Assembly: GCA_029961005.1 (NCBI GenBank)
Contig: JASBVW010000071.1
Coordinates: 1-7,011, forward strand
Direction: 5' to 3'
Length of the DNA stretch: 7,011 bases
Source of the DNA: Bacillota bacterium
GTDB taxonomy: Bacteria; Bacillota; UBA5301; JASBVW01
The notes below the pieces were generated by a model. The model was not told the DNA's origin. It saw only the letters and a program-made list of their open reading frames with translations, and did not search any database. Shown here one piece after another: positions 1-5,266 of this stretch. Position 1 is the stretch's first letter, and each line of letters starts with the position of its first letter. Both the position numbers and the translations under genes were made by a program.

Positions 1-536
1 GCCTGGAGGCCGCGGGAGTTGAGCAGCTGGACTTGGTAGCGGCTCTCACTGTAGGTGGCCCGCCGCACCCGGCGCACCCGCGGGTCAAAGCGCAAAGCCG
101 CCGCCTCTATCTCCCTGGCCAGATCCATCTTTTCCTCCAATCCTCTGTAGGCCAATTCTTCGTCCACCAGGTGCAGCGGCTCGAACGGCGCCGGGAGAGG
201 CAGGCTCTGGTGCGGATCCGGGTCCGCCGCCCGGGCCGCCTCTACCGCAGCGGCGGCCACCCGGCTCAACCCTTCGGCGCTCAAATCGGTGGTGTAAGCA
301 AAGCCGACCCTGCCCCCCTCCCGCAGAGCGCGCAGGCCCACCCCGACCTCCTCGGCTTGGATCAGCGACTCCACAGCCCCCTGGCTGATCTGGATCTCCA
401 ACGCGTACGAGGAAGAAAGGTAGACCTCCACCTCGGCACCGCCCGCCCGAAGGGCCAGCTCCAGAGCTTGCCTAGCCTTCTCTTCCCAGTTGACTTTTCC
501 CTTCTCTCTGCCCTGCCTGAGCGGTGCCTCCTTCAT
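1..536 (-). CDS. tldE: TldE/PmbA-family protease subunit, N-terminal part (cut by window edge)
   Basis: The window holds 178 codons of the N-terminal domain; the rest lies beyond base 1. The stretch at residues about 35-90 (AEVEVYLSSS, then VGVGLRALREGGRVGFAYTTDLSAEGL in pieces) is clearly paralogous to the same part of TldD next door, as expected of this family. TldE/PmbA is the partner of TldD. In E. coli the two form a heterodimer that trims peptides such as the microcin B17 precursor and degrades the CcdA antitoxin; TldE itself lacks the zinc-binding motif, but that part is not visible here. The ATG at 536 overlaps the tldD stop as ATGA and has a purine-rich ribosome site (GGGAGGGGAGG) just upstream, so the pair is very likely cotranscribed and translationally coupled. 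About 14 residues precede the usual family start. The natural substrate in Firmicutes is not shown by the sequence. Confidence 0.88.
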   Translation of the reverse strand, partial: MKEAPLRQGREKGKVNWEEKARQALELALRAGGAEVEVYLSSSYALEIQISQGAVESLIQAEEVGVGLRALREGGRVGFAYTTDLSAEGLSRVAAAAVEAARAADPDPHQSLPLPAPFEPLHLVDEELAYRGLEEKMDLAREIEAAALRFDPRVRRVRRATYSESRYQVQLLNSRGLQ

Positions 537-1936
537 CTGCCCTCCCCTCCCTCGTCCAGGGTGCCACCTACGATCAGCTCCGTAATGCGGATGGTGGGCT
601 GCGCGTCTGCCACCGGAACCCCCTGCCCGTCCTTGCCGCAGGTGCCGATGGTGAAGCCCAGGTCATTCCCCACCCGATCCACCATCGCCAGGGCGCGGGG
701 GCCGTTCCCGGTCAGGGTTGCCCCTCGGACCGGGCCTTTGATCCGGCCGTCCTCGATCAAGTAGCCCTCTGAGACCTCAAAGACAAAGTCCCCATTGGCG
801 GTGTTGACCTCCCCGCCGCCCATGCGCACCACGTACAGGCCCCTCTTCGTCTGGGCGATGATCTCTTCCGGGTCCTCTTCCCCCGGCAGGATGAAAGTGT
901 TGCTCATGCGCGGGAGGGGCGGAAAATGATAAGACTCCCGCCGCCCGTTGCCGTTGGAGGCGCGGCCGGCCCTGCGCCCCCACACCAGGTCGTACAGGTA
1001 GTCTTTTAAAACGCCCCGTTCGATCAGGACCTTGCGCTGAGCGGGCGTGCCTTCATCGTCCAGCCGGTAGGAACCGTACTTGCCGGGAAGGGTGGGGTCG
1101 TCCACCACCGTGACGAGCGGAGAGGCCACCACCTCCCCCAGGCGCCCCTGATAGACCGAAAGCCCCTTCTGCACCAAGTCCGCCTCCAGGCCGTGCCCGC
1201 ACGCTTCGTGCACCATGGTCCCGCCGGCCGCCCCCGCCATAACCACCGGCATCCGGCCGGTAGGGGCGGGCCTGGCCTGCAACATTAAAAGAGCCCGCTC
1301 GGCGGCCCGGCGGGCCAGCTCCTCCGGAGGCGAAGTCCGAAAAAGCTCCAAGCCGCAATGCCCGCCCGCAGATTCGTAGCCCGTCTGAATGCGGCCGCCT
1401 TCCGCCGCCACCGCGTTCACGGCCAAGTTCACCCGGACCCGCTGATCCTGGCAGAAGTAGCCGGCCGAACTAGCCAGCCAAACCTCCTGCCGACTCTCCC
1501 GAAAGGCGACCGTCACCTGCTTGATGCGGGGATCGCACCGGCGTGCCGCCTCGTTGGCCCGGCGGACCAGCTCTACCTTCTCCTGCAAGGCCACCTCCCA
1601 GGGCGGCACCTCCACGGGAAACTCCAGGTCCGGCTCCCGGCGGCGCAGTTCAATCCTGCACTCCCCGGCGCCGGCCCGTACGGCCTGGGCCACCGCGCGG
1701 CAGGCCGCACGCAGCCCTTCCGGGCTGAGGTCGTTGGTGTAGGCGTAAGCGGTAGTCTCCCCCGCCACCACCCGCACCCCGGCCCCCTGATCGCACCCGG
1801 AGCCCACCCGCTCAATCCGGTCTTCTTCGCACAGGATGAGGTTCCCCTCCCGGCGTTCCAGAAAGAGATCGGCCAGCTCCCCGCCGCCGGACAAGGCAAC
1901 GCTTAAGAGCTTCTCCAATTCGGCGCGCTCGATCAT
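533..1936 (-). CDS. tldD: TldD-family zinc metalloprotease, complete
   Basis: A 467-residue protein, close to the usual TldD length of about 480. It carries the family zinc motif HEACGH at residues 243-248 (HExxxH), in the context MVHEACGHGLEADL. The third ligand is probably Cys433 in GTCGKDGQ, followed by the conserved VPVADAQPTIRI block. The N-terminal domain (about 20-80) resembles that of the following gene. Known family role: cytoplasmic protease acting with TldE on unfolded peptides, for example microcin B17 precursor and CcdA in E. coli. In a spore-former with no visible peptide-precursor gene beside it, the substrate is unknown. Start ATG at 1936 has AAAGGAG nine bases upstream. A 102-bp gap with a hairpin separates it from the upstream yqeG-like gene, and its stop overlaps the tldE start by ATGA. 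No broken or missing key residue was seen. Confidence 0.95.
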   Translation of the reverse strand: MIERAELEKLLSVALSGGGELADLFLERREGNLILCEEDRIERVGSGCDQGAGVRVVAGETTAYAYTNDLSPEGLRAACRAVAQAVRAGAGECRIELRRREPDLEFPVEVPPWEVALQEKVELVRRANEAARRCDPRIKQVTVAFRESRQEVWLASSAGYFCQDQRVRVNLAVNAVAAEGGRIQTGYESAGGHCGLELFRTSPPEELARRAAERALLMLQARPAPTGRMPVVMAGAAGGTMVHEACGHGLEADLVQKGLSVYQGRLGEVVASPLVTVVDDPTLPGKYGSYRLDDEGTPAQRKVLIERGVLKDYLYDLVWGRRAGRASNGNGRRESYHFPPLPRMSNTFILPGEEDPEEIIAQTKRGLYVVRMGGGEVNTANGDFVFEVSEGYLIEDGRIKGPVRGATLTGNGPRALAMVDRVGNDLGFTIGTCGKDGQGVPVADAQPTIRITELIVGGTLDEGGEGR

Positions 1937-1945
1937 CGTCGCTTG

Positions 1946-1952
1946 CTCCTTT
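1946..1952 (-). promoter_or_regulatory. Ribosome binding site of tldD
   Basis: AAAGGAG on the minus strand, nine bases before the tldD ATG at 1936. It starts one base after the 3' arm of a 9-bp inverted repeat, so folding of the leader could affect ribosome access. Confidence 0.8.
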
Positions 1953-1953
1953 C

Positions 1954-1988
1954 GGCCGGTGGAGCACCACCAGGAACCACCACCGGCC
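1954..1988 (-). repeat. Perfect 9-bp inverted repeat in the tldD leader
   Basis: On the minus strand GGCCGGTGG (1988-1980) is followed after a 17-base loop by CCACCGGCC (1962-1954), a perfect GC-rich 9-bp stem. No T-run follows, so it is not a standard rho-independent terminator. The 3' arm ends one base before the tldD ribosome site. It may be an mRNA leader hairpin, a protein-binding palindrome, or a processing or stabilising stem between yqeG and tldD. The sequence does not decide between these. Confidence 0.55.
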
Positions 1989-2018
1989 CCATCTGAATTC
2001 CACAGCCTCGGCCCCTTT

Positions 2019-2035
2019 CGGCAGACCCGCTCAAC
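2019..2035 (-). repeat. Short imperfect repeat, copy A (downstream of yqeG-like gene)
   Basis: On the minus strand GTTGAGCGGGTCTGCCG begins four bases after the yqeG-like stop codon. It matches 15 of 17 bases, in the same orientation, with 4820-4836 in the tail of ruvX. Looser similarity continues downstream in both copies, with AAG-rich bases, GGCC and then AGATGGG. With only two copies in 7 kb, this could be a small dispersed repeat or chance. Confidence 0.35.
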
Positions 2036-2038
2036 CCC

Positions 2039-2587
2039 TCACCCCTTCCCCGCAGGCCGCCCCCAGCAGAGGAGTCCTTTCCGCTCCCAGCGGCGCAGGA
2101 CTATCCCCTCCAAAAAGCGCACCAAGCGGGTGGTGGGGAGTTCTCTGCGATCGCGGGGGCGAACCAGGATGGTGTACATCCCCGCCCTGTTCCCGCCCAG
2201 GATATCGGTAAAGAGTTGATCGCCCACTACGCAGGTGGAGCCGGCCTCAGTACCTAAGAGCTCCAGAGCTCGCAAAAAGGCCCGTCGGGAGGGCTTAACC
2301 GCCCTGGCCAGAGCGGGAATCCCCAAACAGCGGGCCGTCATCCCCACTCGGGCGGGGAGGCCGTTGGAGACTAAGCAGAGGGCAAAACCCAAACGACGGG
2401 CCGCCTCCACCCACTGCGCCACCGGGGGCGGAACCTCCACCTGGTTCCACCGGGTCAGCGTGTTGTCTAAATCCAGGATCAGTCCCCGCAGACCTCGGGT
2501 CCACAGCGCGTGTAGATCAATCTCCTCTACCTTCTCCGCACAATCCGCGGGGACAAGGTAGCGCCGCCACTTAGTGATACCCCTCAC
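2039..2587 (-). CDS. yqeG: YqeG-family HAD-IIIA phosphatase
   Basis: A 182-residue soluble HAD-superfamily protein of the usual YqeG size. Motif I is DLDNTL at residues 39-44, with Asp39 the expected nucleophile and Asp41 the acid/base. Motif II is the SNG at 74-76, motif III the Lys at 98 (VKPS), and motif IV GDQLFTDI at 122-129. This order defines a Mg-dependent phosphatase. The family is distantly related to the mitochondrial phosphatidylglycerophosphate phosphatase group, so a lipid-phosphate substrate is possible but is only an inference. Start GTG at 2587 is chosen because AAGGAG lies seven bases upstream and residues 2-12 fit the family. The gene overlaps the sigK 3' end by 17 bases, so its ribosome site lies inside sigK and the two are probably coupled. 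In Bacillus yqeG precedes yqeH; here it is followed by tldD. Confidence 0.9.
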   Translation of the reverse strand: MRGITKWRRYLVPADCAEKVEEIDLHALWTRGLRGLILDLDNTLTRWNQVEVPPPVAQWVEAARRLGFALCLVSNGLPARVGMTARCLGIPALARAVKPSRRAFLRALELLGTEAGSTCVVGDQLFTDILGGNRAGMYTILVRPRDRRELPTTRLVRFLEGIVLRRWERKGLLCWGRPAGKG

Positions 2588-3281
2588 TGTACATCTCCTT
2601 GTATAGTTTATCTAGGGCTTTCTTTTCGATGCGCGAAACGTAAGACCGCGAGATCCCCAACAGGCGCGAGACCTCCCGCTGGGTCTGGCGCACCCCGTTG
2701 CGCAGCCCGTAGCGGAGTTCCAGGACCTGCCTCTCCCGGCCCGTGAGCACCTTGAGCTTGGCATGCAGATCGCTCTGCTCGGCCCGGCTCTCCACCGACT
2801 CCGCCACCACGTCCCCTTCCGTCCCCAGGACGTCCAGCCAGGTGATCTCGTTCCCTTCCCTGTCCGCCCCCACCGGCTCCGAGAGGAAGACCTCGCCCCG
2901 CGCCTTTTTGCCGGCCCGCAGGCACATCAGGATCTCGTTCTCGATGCAGTGGGCGGCGTAAGTGGCCAGCCTGGTCTTGCGGTGGCGGTTAAAGGTGTCG
3001 ATGGCTTTGATCAAGCCAATGGTGCCGATGGAAATCAAGTCTTCGTTGTCGTACCCGGTGTGTTCGAACTTCTTGACGATGTGGGCCACCAGCCGCAAAT
3101 TGCGCTCGATGAGGAGGTTGCGCGCCTCCTCATCCCCTTCTTCCATTCTCTTCAGACAGGCCTCTTCCTCCTCCTCGGAGAGGGGTTGCGGGAAAACCCC
3201 CTCGTTGGCGAGGTAGGAGACCAGAAAAACGAGACCTTCCAGCAAGAAGGTCAAAAACACCAGGGCTCCGACCGACGACAC
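2571..3281 (-). CDS. sigK: RNA polymerase sporulation sigma factor SigK (pro-form), uninterrupted
   Basis: A 236-residue sigma-70 family protein, about the length of Bacillus pro-sigma-K. The N-terminus is a hydrophobic pro-sequence (residues 4-22) leading into FLVSYLANEGVFPQPLS. By alignment with B. subtilis, the membrane protease SpoIVFB would cut near Ser22/Tyr23. Region 2 spans about 52-122: ARNLLIERNLRLVAHIVKKF, then EDLISIGTIGLIKAIDTF, then the -10 recognition part LATYAAHCIENEIL. Region 4.2 has the helix-turn-helix TQREVSRLLGISRSYVSRIEKKAL in pieces over 200-223. Known role: late mother-cell transcription of coat and cortex genes. The frame is continuous, so no skin-type element interrupts it here. 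Start GTG at 3281 is the first possible, because TAG lies in frame two codons upstream; GGGGGTG sits six bases before it. A GTG at codon 8 is a weaker alternative. The gene follows mltG after 87 bases and overlaps the next gene by 17. Confidence 0.96.
   Translation of the reverse strand: MSSVGALVFLTFLLEGLVFLVSYLANEGVFPQPLSEEEEEACLKRMEEGDEEARNLLIERNLRLVAHIVKKFEHTGYDNEDLISIGTIGLIKAIDTFNRHRKTRLATYAAHCIENEILMCLRAGKKARGEVFLSEPVGADREGNEITWLDVLGTEGDVVAESVESRAEQSDLHAKLKVLTGRERQVLELRYGLRNGVRQTQREVSRLLGISRSYVSRIEKKALDKLYKEMYSEGYH
2595..2600 (-). promoter_or_regulatory. Ribosome binding site of yqeG-like gene, inside sigK
   Basis: AAGGAG on the minus strand, seven bases before the GTG at 2587. It lies within the last codons of sigK and decides the start of the overlapping downstream gene. 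Confidence 0.8.
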
Positions 3282-3287
3282 CCTCTA

Positions 3288-3342
3288 CACCCCCAAAGTG
3301 AGCTGCCCTGCTTCCTCTCTATTTCTATGTGCAGCGGGGGTG
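3288..3342 (-). promoter_or_regulatory. Putative sigK leader fold covering its ribosome site
   Basis: On the minus strand CACCCCCGCTGC (3342-3331) is complementary in two blocks to downstream leader bases: GCTGC pairs GCAGC (3306-3302), and CACCCCC pairs GGGGGTG (3294-3288). The second block is the likely sigK ribosome site, six bases before the GTG. A seven-base bulge separates the blocks on the 3' side and a 24-base loop closes the fold. A competing local hairpin (CAGCG/CGCTG, 3347-3332) uses the same 5' arm. The pairing is visible in the sequence; any regulatory role is inferred. Confidence 0.35.
3321..3329 (-). promoter_or_regulatory. Weak candidate sporulation-type -10 element for sigK
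   Basis: CATAGAAAT on the minus strand lies 40 bases before the sigK GTG and resembles the CATA-type -10 elements used by sigma-E and sigma-K, which transcribe sigK in Bacillus. I could not find a good matching -35, so this is a tentative call. It lies inside the loop of the fold described for 3288-3342. Confidence 0.22.
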
Positions 3343-3368
3343 CGCTGTGCCTGGCCTCCCCGGTTTCC

Positions 3369-4406
3369 TCACTGCGTTCGGTTCTTGGCCTGGAGGTGTT
3401 CGCGGAAGGTGCGACTGAAGTAATGCCCCCCGTCTCCTCGGGCCACGAAATAGAGATAATCCACCCGCGCCGGGTGGGCCACCGCCTCCAGCGACGCTCG
3501 GCCTGGATTGGCAATGGGGCCGGGGGGAAGGCCGCGGTGCAGATACGTATTATACGGCGACTCCACCGCCAGGTCCTTGGTGCTCAACCTGGCCTTGCGC
3601 TCCGGCAAGACGTAATTGACCGTGGCACAAGATTGCAGCGGGATATGCCGGCGCAATCGGTTCAGGAAGACCGCCGCCACCAGGGGCCGCTCCTCCTCCA
3701 GGGCGGCCTCTTTCTCCACCAGGGAAGCCAAGGTCACGAACTCGTGGAAGGTCAGGCGGTCCTTTACCTGGCTGCGGGCGTAAATGGGGCCCGCCACCGC
3801 CAAAAAGCGGTCCACCAGGCGCCGGGCGATTGCGGAGGCATCTTCGGAAGAGGAGAAGCGATAAGTGTCGGGGAAGAGGTAACCCTCCAGGTTGCTCACC
3901 CCCTGGAGGAGAGGGGGAAGGTGGTCGCCGTAGAGTTCCCCCGGGTGGGCAGCCAGGCGGAGGAAGGCCTCCCTCTCCACCAGGCCGGCTTCGGCCAGGC
4001 GCTGGGCGACCTCCGCCGCCGTAGACCCTTCCGGAAAGGTGACGGTGAGCTCTATCTCCTTCCCCTCCACCAGGGTGCGGACCACCTGCCACGCGCTCAT
4101 TCCGGGGCTCAGGAGATAGCTGCCGGCTTTCAGCCGCCGCTCCAGGCCGGTCAGGCGGCTGGCCAGGCGAAAGAGCCGCCGGTCAGCGATAATACCGCGC
4201 TCCTCCAGCAAGGAGGCGATGCGGGCGGTGGAGGCCCCGCGCTCGATCCGCACCACCTGAGAGGCAGCGGAAGTTCCCGCAGACAAGGGAGTATGGAGGG
4301 CCACCCAAACAAAAGCAACCGCGGCGTAGAGGGCCAACCCGGCCAGGGTCAGGAAAAACTCCACCGCCGGCCGGAGCGGCTGCGGCGCGGCTTTCAGCTT
4401 GGACAT
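3369..4406 (-). CDS. mltG: Endolytic murein transglycosylase MltG (YceG-like)
   Basis: A 345-residue protein with a short cytoplasmic N-terminus, one membrane helix at about residues 15-38, and an extracellular body. A LysM-like part is expected near 50-110 (VVRIERGASTARIASLLEERG, in pieces). The YceG catalytic domain follows: LEGYLFPDTYRF at 173-184, the catalytic glutamate Glu231 in ASLVEKEA (227-234), QSCATVNYVL at 258-267, and SPYNTY with GLPPGPIANPG at 283-302. Known role: cuts nascent peptidoglycan strands at the membrane and sets glycan length, working with the elongation machinery. Start ATG at 4406 has GAGGTG five bases upstream and an extended -10 further up. It follows DUF1292 after 58 bases, matching the order yrrK-yrzB-yrrL in B. 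subtilis. sigK follows 87 bases downstream. All expected catalytic-domain motifs are intact. Confidence 0.96.
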   Translation of the reverse strand: MSKLKAAPQPLRPAVEFFLTLAGLALYAAVAFVWVALHTPLSAGTSAASQVVRIERGASTARIASLLEERGIIADRRLFRLASRLTGLERRLKAGSYLLSPGMSAWQVVRTLVEGKEIELTVTFPEGSTAAEVAQRLAEAGLVEREAFLRLAAHPGELYGDHLPPLLQGVSNLEGYLFPDTYRFSSSEDASAIARRLVDRFLAVAGPIYARSQVKDRLTFHEFVTLASLVEKEAALEEERPLVAAVFLNRLRRHIPLQSCATVNYVLPERKARLSTKDLAVESPYNTYLHRGLPPGPIANPGRASLEAVAHPARVDYLYFVARGDGGHYFSRTFREHLQAKNRTQ

Positions 4407-4423
4407 GCTCCCACCTCTCCCCC

Positions 4424-4432
4424 ATTATAACA
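4424..4432 (-). promoter_or_regulatory. Extended -10 promoter element upstream of mltG
   Basis: TGTTATAAT on the minus strand is a perfect TGn-TATAAT extended -10, in the 58-base gap before mltG and in an otherwise GC-rich region. No good -35 is seen at 16-18 bases, which an extended -10 can tolerate. The predicted start near 4417 would leave only about 11 leader bases with the ribosome site at the very 5' end, which lowers confidence. Confidence 0.42.
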
Positions 4433-4464
4433 CAGGACCTGCCGCGCTGGGAGAGAGGCAAACC

Positions 4465-4788
4465 TCAAGTCTCGGGAGTCCGGTCGTCCGCCGGCCGGGC
4501 TTCCCGCTGATTGAGGGCTTCCATGACGCGCTGCAGCTCCTGGTCGTCGTCAATCCAGACCAGGACCTCGGACCCCTCAGCGTCAGTATCGAAGCGGAAG
4601 ATCAGCGCCGTCTCCTCAGCTTCTGCATCGCCCTTTTGCTCTCCTTCTCCCTGCCACGCCTCCTCCAGGGGGATGAGCACGGCGTACCAGACTCCTTTCA
4701 CGTCCACAGCGTCGGCAAACAAAAAACGGTGCTCGCCCCCTTCTTCATCCACCAGCACGACCTCTTCCCCGATCCCATCCATCTTCAT
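4465..4788 (-). CDS. DUF1292 family protein (YrzB-like)
   Basis: A small acidic protein of 107 residues (105 if the second ATG is used). It fits the DUF1292 family: an N-terminal EEVVLVDEEGGEHRFLF, a central VWYAVLIPLEE, then an acidic linker and ALIFRFD leading to a C-terminal helix (QELQRVMEALN). The family is widespread in Firmicutes beside ruvX and mltG, and its biochemical function is unknown. There is no signal peptide, membrane segment or metal motif. ATG at 4788 overlaps the end of ruvX by 44 bases. The ribosome site GGGAG is three bases from this ATG but nine from the in-frame ATG at 4782, so 4782 may be the real start. The neighbours yrrK-yrzB-yrrL in B. subtilis support the call. 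The linker at about residues 47-60 (GEGEQKGDAEAEE) is rich in Glu, Gly and Lys. Confidence 0.85.
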   Translation of the reverse strand: MKMDGIGEEVVLVDEEGGEHRFLFADAVDVKGVWYAVLIPLEEAWQGEGEQKGDAEAEETALIFRFDTDAEGSEVLVWIDDDQELQRVMEALNQREARPADDRTPET

Positions 4789-5254
4789 CAGCTCCCATCT
4801 CTTTTCTTTGGCCTTCTTGCGGCAAACCCGCTCGACTCGCTCGCTGTCGGGCCAGGTAGCCTTCCAAGATGAGGGCAGCCGCCACCTGGTCGGCCACCCG
4901 CCGCCGCCGGGCCCGGCTCACATCGGCCTCGAGCAACCTGCGCTCAGCCTCCACCGTGCTGAGCCGCTCGTCCCAAAAGGTAATGGGCACAGCACAGGCC
5001 CGCCCCAATTGCGCCGCAAACTCTTCCACCTCCCGGGCCTTCGGGCCGCGAGAGCCGTTCATATTCAAGGGTAGCCCCACCACCACCTCCCGCACCTTTT
5101 CCCGCCGGATGAGGTCAGCCAGTTGGGCAAGGGCGGCCTGGTCAGAGGTGCGAGAGACCACCGTCCGCCCTTGGGCGATCACGCCCAGGGGATCGCTAAA
5201 GGCCACCCCTATCCTCTTTTCCCCCACATCCAGGGCCATGATACGCCTCTCCAC
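4745..5254 (-). CDS. ruvX: RuvX/YqgF-family Holliday junction resolvase-like nuclease
   Basis: 169 residues from the GTG at 5254. It has an RNase H-like fold with the family's three acidic residues: Asp9 in MALDVGEKRIGVA, Glu96 in FWDERLST, and Asp122 in VADQVAAALIL. GLPLNMNGSRGPKA at 60-73 is also typical. Family role: resolution of Holliday-junction-like DNA; in E. coli YqgF is also linked to 16S rRNA 5' processing. It is cytoplasmic. I chose 5254 because GAGGG lies seven bases upstream, ten bases after the previous stop, and the protein then begins close to the family norm. A TTG at 5272 and an ATG at 5239 are alternatives. The protein should end near residue 138; here about 30 extra polar residues (RASRAGLPQEGQRKEM and on) run over the start of the DUF1292 gene. 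Within the tail lies a short repeat shared with 2019-2035. Confidence 0.93.
   Translation of the reverse strand: MERRIMALDVGEKRIGVAFSDPLGVIAQGRTVVSRTSDQAALAQLADLIRREKVREVVVGLPLNMNGSRGPKAREVEEFAAQLGRACAVPITFWDERLSTVEAERRLLEADVSRARRRRVADQVAAALILEGYLARQRASRAGLPQEGQRKEMGADEDGWDRGRGRAGG
4820..4836 (-). repeat. Short imperfect repeat, copy B (in the ruvX tail)
   Basis: On the minus strand GTCGAGCGGGTTTGCCG codes for part of the extra C-terminal tail of RuvX, about residues 140-145. It matches 15 of 17 bases with the intergenic copy at 2019-2035 in the same orientation. Both copies sit at or just past the 3' end of the conserved part of a gene. Confidence 0.35.
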
Positions 5255-5261
5255 CGCCGCG

Positions 5262-5266
5262 CCCTC
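5262..5266 (-). promoter_or_regulatory. Ribosome binding site favouring the ruvX GTG start at 5254
   Basis: GAGGG on the minus strand, seven bases before GTG 5254 and overlapping the stop codon of the aldo/keto reductase gene. The alternative TTG at 5272 has no comparable site. Confidence 0.6.

Noticed and set aside
33..764. Plus-strand open frame of 243 codons opposite tldE and tldD
   Set aside because: It is antisense to conserved coding sequence on both genes, with low-complexity Pro/Arg-rich translation and no ribosome site of note.
3332..3347. CAGCG/CGCTG hairpin after mltG as a terminator
   Set aside because: The stem has only 5 bp and no T-run follows. It is kept only as a competitor of the proposed sigK leader fold.
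2763..4430. Long plus-strand open frame of 555 codons across sigK and mltG
   Set aside because: It is antisense to two well-supported genes with intact family motifs, its translation shows no recognisable family, and such shadow frames are common in GC-rich DNA.
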